Counted from the stretch's first letter, positions 24,846 through 34,900 are shown. The stretch: 64,000 nt of DNA from Mycolicibacterium brisbanense (GCF_001570425.1 NZ_BCSX01000064.1:62001-126000); one strand, 5' to 3'. Made by a program: numbers and translations. The notes: generated by a model from the sequence alone, not told the origin.

Positions 24846-25861
24846 GCGTGACGGTGGAGGCCCCAGACAGCCCTTCGGGCGATCTCGAAGGCCGAGCGGG
24901 CAGGCGCGCCGGTCGCGCCAGAAGTATCGCGATGGCCGTGGGTAAACGGCTCTTCGACTCGGTCATCGTGACCATGATCGTCGTGATCCTGAGCTTCATG
25001 CTGGTACACCTCGTCCCGGGCGACCCGGCCCGAACAATTCTGGGATTTCACGCTTCACCGGACAAGGTCGCGGCGTTGCACAAGTCCCTGGGACTCGACC
25101 AACCACTGTTCGCTCAATTCCTGAGATATATCGGTGATGTCGTCCGTGGGAATTTCGGCGAGTCCGTCGCGCATCCGGGACAGTCGGTGGAGAGCCTGCT
25201 CTTACCTCCGTTGGGGGTCACCCTCTCGGTCATCGCGGTCACTGTGGTGGTCTCCGTTGTTGTCGGATCATTCAGTGGACTTGTTGCGGCACTGTCGAAG
25301 TCAGCGCTGCTCCGCAACGGGCTGGAAGTGGTGTCGACCGCGTCGCTGGCAACTCCGCCGTTCCTGCTCGGGCTTGCCATGCTGTTGTTCGTCGCCGTGC
25401 GATGGGGCATGGCGCCCGCCGGCGGGTGGGCCGGAAGTTGGCCTGCCAACGCTCAGTACGCCTGGCTGCCGGCACTGGCACTGAGTGCGTATCTAGGCGC
25501 GCTCGTGCATCGCGCCGTTTGGACCAGTGCTCGGCAGGTGATCAATGAGGACTTCATCGAAGCCGCTGTCCTGCGCGGGCACAGCGCGCTTCGCGTGTCG
25601 CTCCGCCACGTGCTGCCGAACAGTTTGATGCCCACCATCTCGGTGGTCGGCATGAACATCGGCACCCTGATCGGGGGAGCGGCCGTGATCGAGGCTGTCT
25701 TCGACCTCCCCGGCATCGGGACACAATTGGTCAACGCGGTTTCGCAGCGCGACTATCCCACCATTCAAGGCGCCGCTGTCATCACCGCGCTCATCGTCCT
25801 GGTCGGCAACCTCATCGCAGACCTCTTACACGCCGTCGTCGATCCAAGGGCACGTTCATGA
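24842..25861 (+). CDS. ABC transporter permease (DppB/OppB type)
   Basis: About 339 aa from GTG 24842. Six hydrophobic helices and the DppB signature MLVHLVPGDPARTILG after helix 1. The EAA loop that contacts the ATPases is EAAVLRGHSALRVSLRHVLPN near the C-terminus. Overlaps the preceding SBP by GTGA and the next permease by ATGA. Forms the inner-membrane channel with the next gene product for a dipeptide-type substrate. Confidence 0.9.
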   Translation: MSVTVEAPDSPSGDLEGRAGRRAGRARSIAMAVGKRLFDSVIVTMIVVILSFMLVHLVPGDPARTILGFHASPDKVAALHKSLGLDQPLFAQFLRYIGDVVRGNFGESVAHPGQSVESLLLPPLGVTLSVIAVTVVVSVVVGSFSGLVAALSKSALLRNGLEVVSTASLATPPFLLGLAMLLFVAVRWGMAPAGGWAGSWPANAQYAWLPALALSAYLGALVHRAVWTSARQVINEDFIEAAVLRGHSALRVSLRHVLPNSLMPTISVVGMNIGTLIGGAAVIEAVFDLPGIGTQLVNAVSQRDYPTIQGAAVITALIVLVGNLIADLLHAVVDPRARS

Positions 25862-26739
25862 CAGACCTGGCGCAGACCGCCAAAACCATTCGCATACCGC
25901 GTATTTCGCTACGCGTCAACCACGTCTTCCTTGCCGGGGCCAGCTTGCTGGGTGTCATCGTCGCGGTATGCACCGTCGGCCCACTGCTGATCACCACGTC
26001 GACCACGGATTTCGTCGGGGTGCCGCTGACAAGCCCCAGCCCGGCGCATCCGTTCGGCACCGACGCCTTCGGGCGTGACGTCTTCATCCGGACGTTGGCC
26101 GGTGGCAGGCTCGACCTCGGTGTGGCTTTCGTCGGCGTCGCCGTGCCTCTGTTCGTGGGCACACTGATCGGGATCGCATCAGGACTGGTGGCCGGGTCAC
26201 TGCTCGACCGGGTAGTGATGCGCACGGTCGACGCAATCCTCGCATTTCCGTTCAACATCCTCATCCTGGCGCTGGCCGTCGTGATGGGCCAGTCCACGAC
26301 TTTCTGGTTCCTGCCGGCGGGCGTCCCGGGAATCCTGGTGGCACTGTTCTTGACCAGTTGGAGCGTGTACGCACGCATCGCACGTGGTGAGACGTTGTCC
26401 ATCCGCCGGCGTGACTTCTTGGTGGCCGCTCAGGTGAGCGGTTTGAGTTGGTGGACCGTCGTACGCCGTCACATCTACCCCAACGTCCTGCCCGCTACTT
26501 TGACCTACGCGCTGTCCGACGCCGTCCTTGTCATCGGCGTTATCGCTGCCCTGCCATTCCTCGGGGCAGGGGTGCAACCACCGACACCGGAGTGGGGCAG
26601 CATCATCTACGACGGCCGCTCGGTGCTCAGCGACGCGCCGTGGGTTTGTTTGGGTCCGGGCACCTTCATCGTGCTGACCGGTATTGCCGTTCGCTTGATG
26701 GGCCAGGGATCCCGTGTCCTTTCCGAGGACGCGAAATGA
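25858..26739 (+). CDS. ABC transporter permease (DppC/OppC type)
   Basis: 293 aa. Starts with a soluble tail, then helix 1 and the typical HPFGTDAFGRDVFIRTLAG segment of DppC/OppC proteins. EAA loop VAAQVSGLSWWTVVRRHIYP near residue 185. ATGA overlaps on both sides (permease 1 stop; ATPase 1 start) indicate one tightly coupled operon. Confidence 0.9.
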   Translation: MTDLAQTAKTIRIPRISLRVNHVFLAGASLLGVIVAVCTVGPLLITTSTTDFVGVPLTSPSPAHPFGTDAFGRDVFIRTLAGGRLDLGVAFVGVAVPLFVGTLIGIASGLVAGSLLDRVVMRTVDAILAFPFNILILALAVVMGQSTTFWFLPAGVPGILVALFLTSWSVYARIARGETLSIRRRDFLVAAQVSGLSWWTVVRRHIYPNVLPATLTYALSDAVLVIGVIAALPFLGAGVQPPTPEWGSIIYDGRSVLSDAPWVCLGPGTFIVLTGIAVRLMGQGSRVLSEDAK

Positions 26740-27764
26740 CCGTTCGTGCGTCGGCCACTCTGGAGAATCCAATGCCCAACATTCCCGTCGACGCAGGCAG
26801 CGGCGTATTGCTGTCCGCTCGCGAATTGGTGATCACCGCTGGCAATTTGCCCATCGTGGACTCTGTGAGTTTCACCGTCGCGCCGGGGGAACGACTCGGC
26901 ATCGTCGGCGAGACAGGGTCGGGGAAGTCGATCACGTGCCGGGCTGTTCTCGGCGCGTTGCGGCGCAAGGGGATGACGGCGTCGGGCGAACTTCGCTACC
27001 GGGACAAGGACTTACTGGCGCTCGACGATCGGAGCTGGCGGCAGATTCGTGGCCGTGAGATCGGCTTCATCCCGCAGAGCTCGCTGAACTCGCTCAACCC
27101 GGTCATGCGGGTGGGCCAACAGCTGATCGAGACTGTGCGACTCTTCGGTGTCGCAAAGAGCGATGCACACCAGCGTGCGGAAGAGCTGATGGCCGCGGTC
27201 CAAATGCCGGATCCCAAAGGCGTACTCGCCAAGTACCCACACGAGTTGTCCGGAGGAATGCGGCAGCGCGTCATGATCGCGCTGGGCATCGCCGGCCAAC
27301 CGCGTCTGCTCGTGGCCGACGAACCCACCACCGCCCTCGATGTAACAGTCCAGCGTAGATTGCTGGAATTGCTCACCGGGCTCTGCGAGTCGACTGGTAT
27401 GGCGCTGATACTGGTGACCCACGATCTTGGCGTCGTCAGCGATGTCTGCGACAGCGTCCTGGTCATGTACGCCGGACAATCCATGGAAACCGGGTCTGCC
27501 GGAACGCTTTTCGGCCGCTCGCGCCATCCCTACACCGCCGCGCTGATGCAGGCCCGCCCGTCGATGGCCGACACTGCGGACTTCCGGTTGCGAGGGCTGC
27601 CCGGGCGTCCGCCGGCCGTCGGCGCCTGGCCGTCAGGTTGTCGATTCGCCGACCGATGCCAGTTCTCCACCCATCGATGCACACGCGAGCTGCCCGCCAT
27701 CGTCGAGATCGAATCAGGACACCATGTCCGCTGTGTCCTTCCCGGGGAGGGTATGGATGTCTGA
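26736..27764 (+). CDS. ABC transporter ATP-binding protein (DppD/OppD type)
   Basis: 342 aa. Walker A GETGSGKS, Q-loop GFIPQSS, signature LSGGMRQR, Walker B LLVADEPTTALD, H-loop VTHD. A C-terminal oligopeptide-transport extension holds four cysteines (GCRFADRCQF, HRCTREL, VRCVLP) that in OppD/DppD proteins may bind an Fe-S cluster. Coupled by ATGA overlap to the upstream permease and by an 8-bp overlap to the second ATPase. Confidence 0.9.
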   Translation: MTVRASATLENPMPNIPVDAGSGVLLSARELVITAGNLPIVDSVSFTVAPGERLGIVGETGSGKSITCRAVLGALRRKGMTASGELRYRDKDLLALDDRSWRQIRGREIGFIPQSSLNSLNPVMRVGQQLIETVRLFGVAKSDAHQRAEELMAAVQMPDPKGVLAKYPHELSGGMRQRVMIALGIAGQPRLLVADEPTTALDVTVQRRLLELLTGLCESTGMALILVTHDLGVVSDVCDSVLVMYAGQSMETGSAGTLFGRSRHPYTAALMQARPSMADTADFRLRGLPGRPPAVGAWPSGCRFADRCQFSTHRCTRELPAIVEIESGHHVRCVLPGEGMDV

Positions 27765-28539
27765 ACAACTCGTTGACGTCGCCGAGGTGACCGCCGGATA
27801 TCGGCCTGACGAACTCACTCTCCACGGCGTTTCTCTGACCATCGGGGCGGGCGAGTCGGTAGGACTGGTCGGTGAAAGCGGCAGTGGAAAAACGACTTTG
27901 GCGAAAGTCATCATGGGTCTGGTGGCCATCCGCTCGGGTTCCATGCGTATCTGCGGTCGAGAGTGGGGTAAGCGACCCGCCCGCGATCCGATGCGGCGAA
28001 GGGTGCAGATGGTCTTTCAGGATCCGTACGGGTCGCTCAATCCGAAGCTCACCGCGGAGGAGGTCGTTGCGGACTCGTTTCATCGCTGGAACCAGGGTTC
28101 ACACCGCAGTGCGCTAGAACAAGCCCGCCGCCTGCTCGATGAGGTGGGGCTGCCGACTCGAGCGTTGCAATCGCGAACAGCACGACTCAGCGGTGGGCAA
28201 TGCCAACGCGTCGGCATCGCCCGGGCCCTGGCATGCGGACCGGACCTCCTCGTGGCCGACGAACCGACTTCGTCCCTTGATGTTTCGGTGCAAGCACAGA
28301 TTCTCAATCTGATGCGCACGTTGCAGGAGGAGCGGGGCTTGTCGCTGCTGCTCATCAGCCACGACCTGGCTGTTGTCCGGTACATGACCGAACGGGCAGC
28401 GGTCATGTACCGCGGCCGAATCGTCGAACAGGGCTCAAGTGACAAGCTTTTCACTCAACCAGAGCACCCGTACACCGCGCTGTTGGTCGATTCCATACCG
28501 GGCAGTGGTCTGAGTGGACGACGTGCTTGCGAGAGTTGA
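27757..28539 (+). CDS. ABC transporter ATP-binding protein (DppF/OppF type)
   Basis: 260 aa. Walker A GESGSGKTT, Q-loop MVFQDPYGSLNPK, signature LSGGQCQR, Walker B LLVADEPTSSLD, H-loop ISHD. ATG 27757 is supported by GGGGAGGG just upstream; it overlaps the preceding stop by 8 bp. It ends shortly after the nucleotide-binding domain, lacking the usual cysteine-rich OppF tail (about 60 aa shorter than many relatives). Last gene of the importer and of the accessory cluster. Confidence 0.9.
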   Translation: MSEQLVDVAEVTAGYRPDELTLHGVSLTIGAGESVGLVGESGSGKTTLAKVIMGLVAIRSGSMRICGREWGKRPARDPMRRRVQMVFQDPYGSLNPKLTAEEVVADSFHRWNQGSHRSALEQARRLLDEVGLPTRALQSRTARLSGGQCQRVGIARALACGPDLLVADEPTSSLDVSVQAQILNLMRTLQEERGLSLLLISHDLAVVRYMTERAAVMYRGRIVEQGSSDKLFTQPEHPYTALLVDSIPGSGLSGRRACES

Positions 28540-28577
28540 GCGCGATACGGCATTGCGCTCACATTGGGCCATGAACA

Positions 28578-28611
28578 AGAGCGCCCCCGGGGAATTCCCC
28601 GGGGGCGCTCT
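28578..28611. terminator. 34-bp perfect palindrome, bidirectional terminator
   Basis: Seventeen-bp perfect arms (28578-28594 / 28595-28611) with central GGAATTCC, between the convergent ABC ATPase and fadE5 genes. Very GC-rich stem without a long T-tract, as usual for mycobacterial intrinsic terminators. It also marks the border between the accessory catabolic cluster and the conserved lipid locus. Confidence 0.7.
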
Positions 28612-28626
28612 CGTGTGTACGGCCTG

Positions 28627-30462
28627 TTAGAACGCCGCTTCTTCCAGCTCCATCACATCGTTGTCGAGGGTCTCGACAACCTGGCGGGTGCTGGTGAGCA
28701 GCGGCAGCATGTTCTTGGCGAAGAACGACGCCGCGGCGATCTTGCCGTCGAGGTACGCCTTCTCGTCGCCGGTCACGCCTGCGTCGAGCTTTTCGATGGC
28801 CACCGCGGCCTGGCGCAGCAGCAGCCAGCCCAGCAGCAGGTCACCAACCGACAGCAGGAAGCGGACCGAGCCGAGGCCGACCTTGTAGATGCTCTTGGCG
28901 TCCTCCTGCGCGGCCATCAGGTAGCCGGTCAGGCTGGCGGCCATGCCCTGCACATCCTCGAGCGCGGTGGCCAGCAGCGCGCGCTCGGTCTTGAGCCGGC
29001 CGTTGCCCGACTCGTTCTTGATGAACTGCTCGACCTCGCCGGCCACGAACGCCAGCGCCTGGCCCTTGTCGCGGACGATCTTGCGGAAGAAGAAGTCCTG
29101 CGCCTGGATGGCCGTGGTGCCCTCGTACAGCGAGTCGATCTTCGCGTCGCGGATGTACTGCTCGATCGGGTAGTCCTGCAGGAAGCCGGAGCCGCCCAGG
29201 GTCTGCAGGCTCTCGGTCAGCTTGGCGTAGGCCTGCTCGGAGCCGAAGCCCTTGACCACCGGCAGCAGCAGGTCGTTGACCTTGTGTGCCAGCTCGCCGT
29301 CGACGCCGTGCAGCGCCTTGGCGACGTCCTTGTCCTGGAAGGTCGCGGTGTACAGGTACAGCGCGCGCATGCCCTCGGCGTAGGCCTTCTGGGTCATCAG
29401 GCTGCGACGCACGTCGGGGTGGTGGGTGATGGTGACGCGCGGAGCGGTCTTGTCCATCATCTGGGTCAGGTCAGCACCCTGCACGCGCTCCTTGGCGTAC
29501 TCGAGGGCGTTGAGGTAACCGGTCGAGAGGGTCGCGATGGCCTTGGTGCCCACCATCATTCGGGCCTGCTCGATGACGTCGAACATCTGCGCGATGCCGT
29601 TGTGCACCTCGCCGACCAGCCAGCCCTTGGCAGGCTTGTCGTGTTGGCCGAAGGTCAGCTCACAGGTGGCCGAGACCTTCAGGCCCATCTTGTGCTCGAC
29701 GTTGGTGACGTAGACCCCGTTGCGCTCGCCCAGTTCGCCGGTCTCGAAGTCGAAGAGGAACTTCGGCACGAAGAACAGCGACAGGCCCTTGGTGCCCGGT
29801 CCGGCGCCCTCAGGGCGGGCCAGCACCAAGTGGAAGATGTTCTCGAACAGGTCATCGGAGTCGGCGGAGGTGATGAACCGCTTCACGCCGTCGATGTGCC
29901 ACGAGCCGTCGTCCTGCTTGACGGCCTTGGTGCGTCCGGCACCCACGTCCGAACCGGCGTCGGGCTCGGTGAGCACCATGGTGGCGCCCCAGCCGCGCTC
30001 GGAGGCCAGCACGGCCCACTTCTTCTGCTCTTCGGTCGCGTTGTCGTAGAAGATCTGCGCGAAGGCCGCGCCGCCGGCGTACATCCACACGGCGGGGTTG
30101 GCACCGAGGATGTGCTCATTGAGCGCCCACAGCAGCGCCTTGGGGGCGGGCACGCCGCCCAGCTCCTCGTAGAGGCCGACCTTGTCCCAGCCGCCGTCGA
30201 TGGCTGCGCGGACGGACTTCTTGAAGGACTCGGGCAGCGTCACCGTGTGGGTCTTGGGGTCGAACACCGGCGGGTTGCGGTCGCCGTCGGCGAACGAATC
30301 GCCGATCGGTCCCTCGGCCAGGCGAGCCATCTCGCTGAGCATCTCGCGGGCGGTATCGGCGTCCAGATCGGCGTAGTCGCCCGTGCCGAGCGCCTTGTCC
30401 AAACCGAAGACATCGAACAGGTTGAATACCTGGTCACGGACATTGCTCTTGTAGTGGCTCAC
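28627..30462 (-). CDS. fadE5: Acyl-CoA dehydrogenase FadE5
   Basis: 611 aa, the enlarged FadE5/long acyl-CoA dehydrogenase type with an extra C-terminal helical domain. TEPDAGSDVGAGRT is the flavin/substrate loop, FITSADSDD follows, and SLYEGTTAIQAQDFFFRKI is the conserved C-terminal core motif. Oxidises acyl-CoA to trans-2-enoyl-CoA with FAD. GTG 30462 (MSHYKSN) is chosen because GAGGAGGAA lies just before it; the frame stays open upstream only by chance on the antisense of other sequence. Borders the polyphleate locus, and its promoter carries two similar operator-like sites. Confidence 0.93.
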   Translation of the reverse strand: MSHYKSNVRDQVFNLFDVFGLDKALGTGDYADLDADTAREMLSEMARLAEGPIGDSFADGDRNPPVFDPKTHTVTLPESFKKSVRAAIDGGWDKVGLYEELGGVPAPKALLWALNEHILGANPAVWMYAGGAAFAQIFYDNATEEQKKWAVLASERGWGATMVLTEPDAGSDVGAGRTKAVKQDDGSWHIDGVKRFITSADSDDLFENIFHLVLARPEGAGPGTKGLSLFFVPKFLFDFETGELGERNGVYVTNVEHKMGLKVSATCELTFGQHDKPAKGWLVGEVHNGIAQMFDVIEQARMMVGTKAIATLSTGYLNALEYAKERVQGADLTQMMDKTAPRVTITHHPDVRRSLMTQKAYAEGMRALYLYTATFQDKDVAKALHGVDGELAHKVNDLLLPVVKGFGSEQAYAKLTESLQTLGGSGFLQDYPIEQYIRDAKIDSLYEGTTAIQAQDFFFRKIVRDKGQALAFVAGEVEQFIKNESGNGRLKTERALLATALEDVQGMAASLTGYLMAAQEDAKSIYKVGLGSVRFLLSVGDLLLGWLLLRQAAVAIEKLDAGVTGDEKAYLDGKIAAASFFAKNMLPLLTSTRQVVETLDNDVMELEEAAF

Positions 30463-30510
30463 ATTTCCTCCTCGATGAGAATGCCACTTGCGGTTGGGTA
30501 CTCGGATTAA

Positions 30511-30526
30511 GTTACCCACCAGTAAC
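30511..30526 (-). promoter_or_regulatory. Operator-like site downstream of the fadE5 -10
   Basis: Minus-strand GTTACTGGTGGGTAAC: perfect 5-bp arms GTTAC/GTAAC (six with the outer A/T pair) with a 6-bp spacer, located over the expected fadE5 start of transcription. Resembles the site at 30537-30552 on the same strand (GTTAC, then GGTA at the same spacing). Regulator unknown. Confidence 0.45.
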
Positions 30527-30534
30527 TGCACCCA

Positions 30535-30552
30535 ACTATACCGTTCGGTAAC
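30535..30552 (-). promoter_or_regulatory. fadE5 -10 element overlapped by a second operator-like site
   Basis: TATAGT (30540-30535 on the minus strand) is a good -10. GTTACCGAACGGTATA (30552-30537) overlaps it and contains the palindrome TACCG-AA-CGGTA. Together with the 30511-30526 site it would block or tune fadE5 transcription. Confidence 0.45.
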
Positions 30553-30699
30553 TTCAACGCAAAGCCTTCGCGAGCAATTTCCGCCGTCTAACCAACCCAA
30601 CGGTTGATCGATCTTGACGTATGCGCCGCGAAAGCGCCGTGACCTGCGGTTACGTGAGAATGTGAACCTCGTCACGAGACGACTGTCTACGGTGATCGC

Positions 30700-31779
30700 A
30701 TGCAGCGAATCGCAGTGTGGGGCACAGGAAACATGGGGTCTACAGCCATCCGATCGACAGTGGCGTTTCCGGGTCTGGAACTGGCGGCCGTGGTCACCTC
30801 CACGCCTGACAAGGCTGGTCGCGACGCCGCGAGCTTCGCCGGGCTCGACGCGCCGACCGGAGTCGCCGCCACCACCGACGTCGACGCCGCGCTCGAAACC
30901 AGCGACGCCGTGGCCTACATGGCCTCGGGCGATATCCGGCCCGAGGAGGCGATCACCGATATCGAGCGCTGCCTGCGTGCTGGCAAACATGTGGTGACGC
31001 CGTCGCTGTACTCGTTGTACGACCCCAGGTCGGCGCCGCCGGAGTGGGTGGACCGTTTGACCGCGGCCGCCGAGGAAGGGGGCGCCGCGCTGCTGGTGTC
31101 GGGCGTGGATCCCGGTTGGGGCAACGACGCGCTCGCGGTGATCGCAGCGGGCCTGTGCACGCGGATCAAGACCATCCGCTGCCAGGAGATCTTCGACTAC
31201 TCGACCTATGACCAGCCGCATTCGGTGCGCGTACTGTGCGGCTTCGGCGGTTCGATGGATGAGGTGCCGATGATGCTGCTGCCGTCTATTCCCACCATGG
31301 TGTGGGGCGGCAACGTCCGGCTCATCGGCCGCGGTTTGGGCCTGGAGATCGACGAGATCACCGAAGAACTCGAACGGCGCCCACTCGATGCCGACGTCGA
31401 CAACGGCATGGGGCGTTTCGAGAAGGGCACCCAGGGCGCGTTCCGGCTCCAGGTCATCGGATGGGCGGACGGTGTCCAACGTGTCGTCGTCGAACACGTC
31501 ACCCGCATCGACCCGTCCTGCGCACCGGACTGGCCTCGGCCCGACGAGGGCGCGGGCGATCACCGCGTGATCATCGACGGCGATCCCCAGCTGACCATCG
31601 TGGTGCGCGCCGACGTGCCGGGCGGCACACGAGCCGACGGCGGCAACACCACGGCCGCCAACCGCCTGCTCGGCGCCATCGCCTGGCTGGCGACCCAGAA
31701 GCCCGGGATCTACGACGGGCTCGACGTACCGCTGCGCTCAGCGCTACCGGCAGAGGCCGAGAACGCCCGCTGGGCCTGA
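30700..31779 (+). CDS. DapB-like NAD(P)-dependent dehydrogenase/reductase
   Basis: 359 aa. N-terminal Rossmann domain with VWGTGNMGSTAI, annotated in relatives as dihydrodipicolinate-reductase-like; the C-terminal half (FDYSTYDQP, VDNGMGRFEKGTQGAFRLQV) resembles 2,4-diaminopentanoate-dehydrogenase-type proteins. True DapB motifs for tetrahydrodipicolinate binding are not evident. TACGGT at 30688-30693 sits 6 bp before the ATG and no ribosome site is present, so the mRNA is probably leaderless. It lies between fadE5 and pks, convergent with pks; a role in polyphleate synthesis is not shown. Confidence 0.8.
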   Translation: MQRIAVWGTGNMGSTAIRSTVAFPGLELAAVVTSTPDKAGRDAASFAGLDAPTGVAATTDVDAALETSDAVAYMASGDIRPEEAITDIERCLRAGKHVVTPSLYSLYDPRSAPPEWVDRLTAAAEEGGAALLVSGVDPGWGNDALAVIAAGLCTRIKTIRCQEIFDYSTYDQPHSVRVLCGFGGSMDEVPMMLLPSIPTMVWGGNVRLIGRGLGLEIDEITEELERRPLDADVDNGMGRFEKGTQGAFRLQVIGWADGVQRVVVEHVTRIDPSCAPDWPRPDEGAGDHRVIIDGDPQLTIVVRADVPGGTRADGGNTTAANRLLGAIAWLATQKPGIYDGLDVPLRSALPAEAENARWA

Positions 31780-31782
31780 CGC

Positions 31783-31822
31783 CTGCCGAGCACTTTTTCT
31801 GCCGAGCACTTTCCCTGCCGAG
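31783..31822. repeat. 16-bp tandem repeat (2.5 copies)
   Basis: CTGCCGAGCACTTT begins at 31783 and 31799, and CTGCCGAG again at 31815, a 16-bp period, in the short gap between the DapB-like gene and the end of pks. No function evident. Confidence 0.7.
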
Positions 31823-31829
31823 AAGACAT

Positions 31830-31864
31830 CGCGGTACGCCAAAACCGGCGTGTCGGGTACCGCG
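31830..31864. terminator. Hairpin between convergent DapB-like and pks genes
   Basis: Outer arms CGCGGTAC (31830-31837) and GTACCGCG (31857-31864), inner arms ACGCC/GGCGT (31836-31840/31847-31851). Likely terminator for both converging transcripts; no strong T-tract. Confidence 0.5.
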
Positions 31865-31902
31865 GTGTCTGCTCGCGGGGATTACTGCGGCGCCTCCGGT
31901 GT

Positions 31903-34900
31903 CTAGGGTGCCTCCGCGGGCTCCGGTGTCTCCGGCTGGGGTGCCTCCGGCTCCGGGGTGTCGGCCGACTCCGCGTCGGGCAGCTGGCTCACGAGGTACT
32001 CGGCGAGCCCGCCGATGGTCGGGTAGTCGAACACCGCCGTCGCGTTGAGCGTGAACTTGCCGCCGAACTGGCTGTGCAATCGGTTGCGCAGCTCGATCGC
32101 CATGAGCGAGTCCGTGCCGAGGTCCAGGAACCGGCTGCTCGCCGCGGGCGGCTGTGCCAGGCGCAGGAAGTTCTGCACCTCTTTCTGCAGGAATTCGGTC
32201 ACGAAGCCGGCCCGCTGCGGCACCGGGATCTCGAGCAGCTGCTTGAGAACCTCGCTGTCGCCGACGACTTCACCGGCGGCGCTCGGCAACACCAGATCGA
32301 GGATCGGGGGCCGCTGACTGCCCAGCACCTTGGCCGCACGCTGCCAGTTGGCCTTGATCACGGTGGCCTGGCCGGTGCCGTTGGCGACGACCTCGGCGAG
32401 GGCGGCCAGCGCCGCCGACGGCTCCAGCGGAATCAGGCCCTGGGCACTGATATTCGCCGTCGCCGCCTCCGACGAAGCCATGCCACCTTGGGCCCACGGA
32501 CCGAAGTTGATACCCGTGGCCGGCAGCCCCTGGGCTCGACGCTGCGCCACCAGGCCGTCGAGCAACGCGTTGGCGGTCGCGTAATTGGACTGCCCGGGGG
32601 AGCCGAAGAGGCTGGAGACCGACGACGACACGATGAAGAAGTCCAGATCGTCGTCCTTGGTCAAGCGGTCCAGGTGGCCGGCGCCAAAGGCCTTGGGTGC
32701 CAACGTGGTCCGGAACCGCTCCACGCTCTGCTGTCCGAGCAGCGCATCATCGAGCACACCCGCCAGATGCGCCACCCCGGCCAGCGGTGGCAGCTCCGCA
32801 CGGATCTTCTCCAAGAGCGTCGTCACCTCGGCTTCATCGCCGACATCGGCCGCGAAGACGTGGATGCGGGTCTTGTAGCGCTCGGTGATCTCCTCGATCG
32901 CGCGTTGCGCGTCCGCATCGGGCGCACGCCTGCTGGTCAACACGATGTCACCGGCGCCCAGCTGGGCCAGGTAGGCGGCCGTGTGCAGACCGATCGCACC
33001 GAGTCCGCCGGTGATCAGGTAGCTGCGATCCGGCTTCGGCTGCAAGGGATTCGGTATCTGCACCACGATCTTGCCGATGTGCCGAGCCTGCTGCATGCGT
33101 CGGAACGCGGCCCGCGCCTCGGTCAACGGGTAGACCTCGGCGGGCAGCGGTTTCCACTGGGCCGCCGACGAGCGCTTGTGCGAGGAGCCGTCAGCTGGGA
33201 CCAGTCCGTCCGAAATTTCAACGAGCAGATCGCGGATGCGGTCCGGTTCGGTGAACATCACGGTGTCCAGCGCCACGATTTCGTAGGCGATGTCGGGACG
33301 GGCCTCTGCCATCTGCTCATGCGACCAGATGTCGCGCTTGGCGATCTCGGCGAAACGGCCGCCCTTGGCCGTGGCCTTGAGTGTCGCCTCGATGAACCCT
33401 TCGCTGGTCAGGGAGTTGAGCACCACGTCCACGCCCTCACCGTCGGTATCCGCCAGGATCTGATCGGCGAAATCCGTTGTGCGGGAATCGTAGACGTGCT
33501 TGACACCCAGCTTCCGCAGCGTCGCGCGCTTGAACGTGCTGGCCGTGGCGAACACCTCGGCCCCGCACTGCTGGGCCATCTGGATTGCCGCCAACCCGAC
33601 GCCGCCGCTGGCCGCGTGGATCAGCACCTTGTCGCCGGGCTTGAGCTGCGCCCAGTCGAACGCGAGCCGGACCGTCAGCGCCGCGGCGGGAATCGTCGCG
33701 GCCTGCACCGCGCTGACCCCGTCGGGGATCGGCGCCAGGAACTGGGCGGGCACGTTGAAGCGGCTGGAGAAGGCGCCCTGCATGGAGCCGTAGACACGTT
33801 GGCCCACCGCTACTCCGGTGACGCCGTCGCCCAATTGCGTGACGACGCCGGCGAAGTCACCGCCGATCGGTCCAGGATCGCCCGGGTACAGGCCCAGCAC
33901 GTTGAGCACATCCCGGAAGTTGAGACCGGCGGCCTCCACCCGGACCTGCACGTAACCCTCGTCGGGTGCCGGCACCTCTTTCTCGGTGATCCGCAGGTTG
34001 TCGATCGCACCACGTTCGGTGGGCGCCAGCACGTAATCCCCACCGCGCGGCACCGTGAGATGACCGCTGCGTGCCCACGGCAACAGCCGGGACGCCAGCA
34101 GTTTGCCTTGGCGCACAGCCAGTTCCGGCTCGTCGACGGGCCCGGACAACAGCTTGGCCAGCGCCTGTACCGCCTCGCCGGAGCCGTCGGAATCCACGAG
34201 CTTGGCGTGCAGCGCCGGTTCCTCGTTGATGGTGGTGCGCCCGAAACCCCACAGCGCGGCCTGAACCGGGTCGACAGGTTCACCGGACTCGGTGGCCACG
34301 GCCCGCTCGGTGACGATCCACAGACCGCCGGGCAGTCTGACCTGACCGCCCTGCACGGTGTGCACGGCGCTGAGCAGATTGGCGATCTCGTTTTCGAGCC
34401 GCGCCTGCGCCTCGGTGGTCGACTCACCTGCGCCCGCAGCGCTGCTGCGCCAGACGACTCCGGAGAACCCCATGCCGCGTTCGTGTGCCTGCGCCAGCAC
34501 CTCACCCAAGAGTTCGGGATTGGTGTTGCGGTCCAACGGGATGCAGCCCGGCAGCTTGGCGGCCAGTTCGTCGAATCCGGCGATCAGCCAGGTGCCGCTG
34601 AGCTTGGGGGCCTCATCGTCGGACGGCGGCAGGGGCACCTCGTGCCAGCCGAGCGTGTAGAGCAGCCGCGTCGCGTCACCACCGAGGCCTCGCAGCAGCG
34701 CCTCGCGAGGTGCCCGCTTGACGGTGAACTCACGAATCCCGCCGAGGTGACGGCCATCCCGATCGAGGTACTCGAGATCGAACACCTGGGTCTCGGCGTC
34801 GAGGGCGCTCTCGTGCCACCGCGCACGGCAGTAGAACCGCCGCGGCATCTTCTCCTTCAGCGTCACCTGCCCGTACCGCAGGGGAAGGAAGAGGTCGTTC

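Noticed and set aside
28564..30510. 648-codon plus-strand open frame
   Set aside because: Antisense to fadE5, whose motifs are unambiguous.
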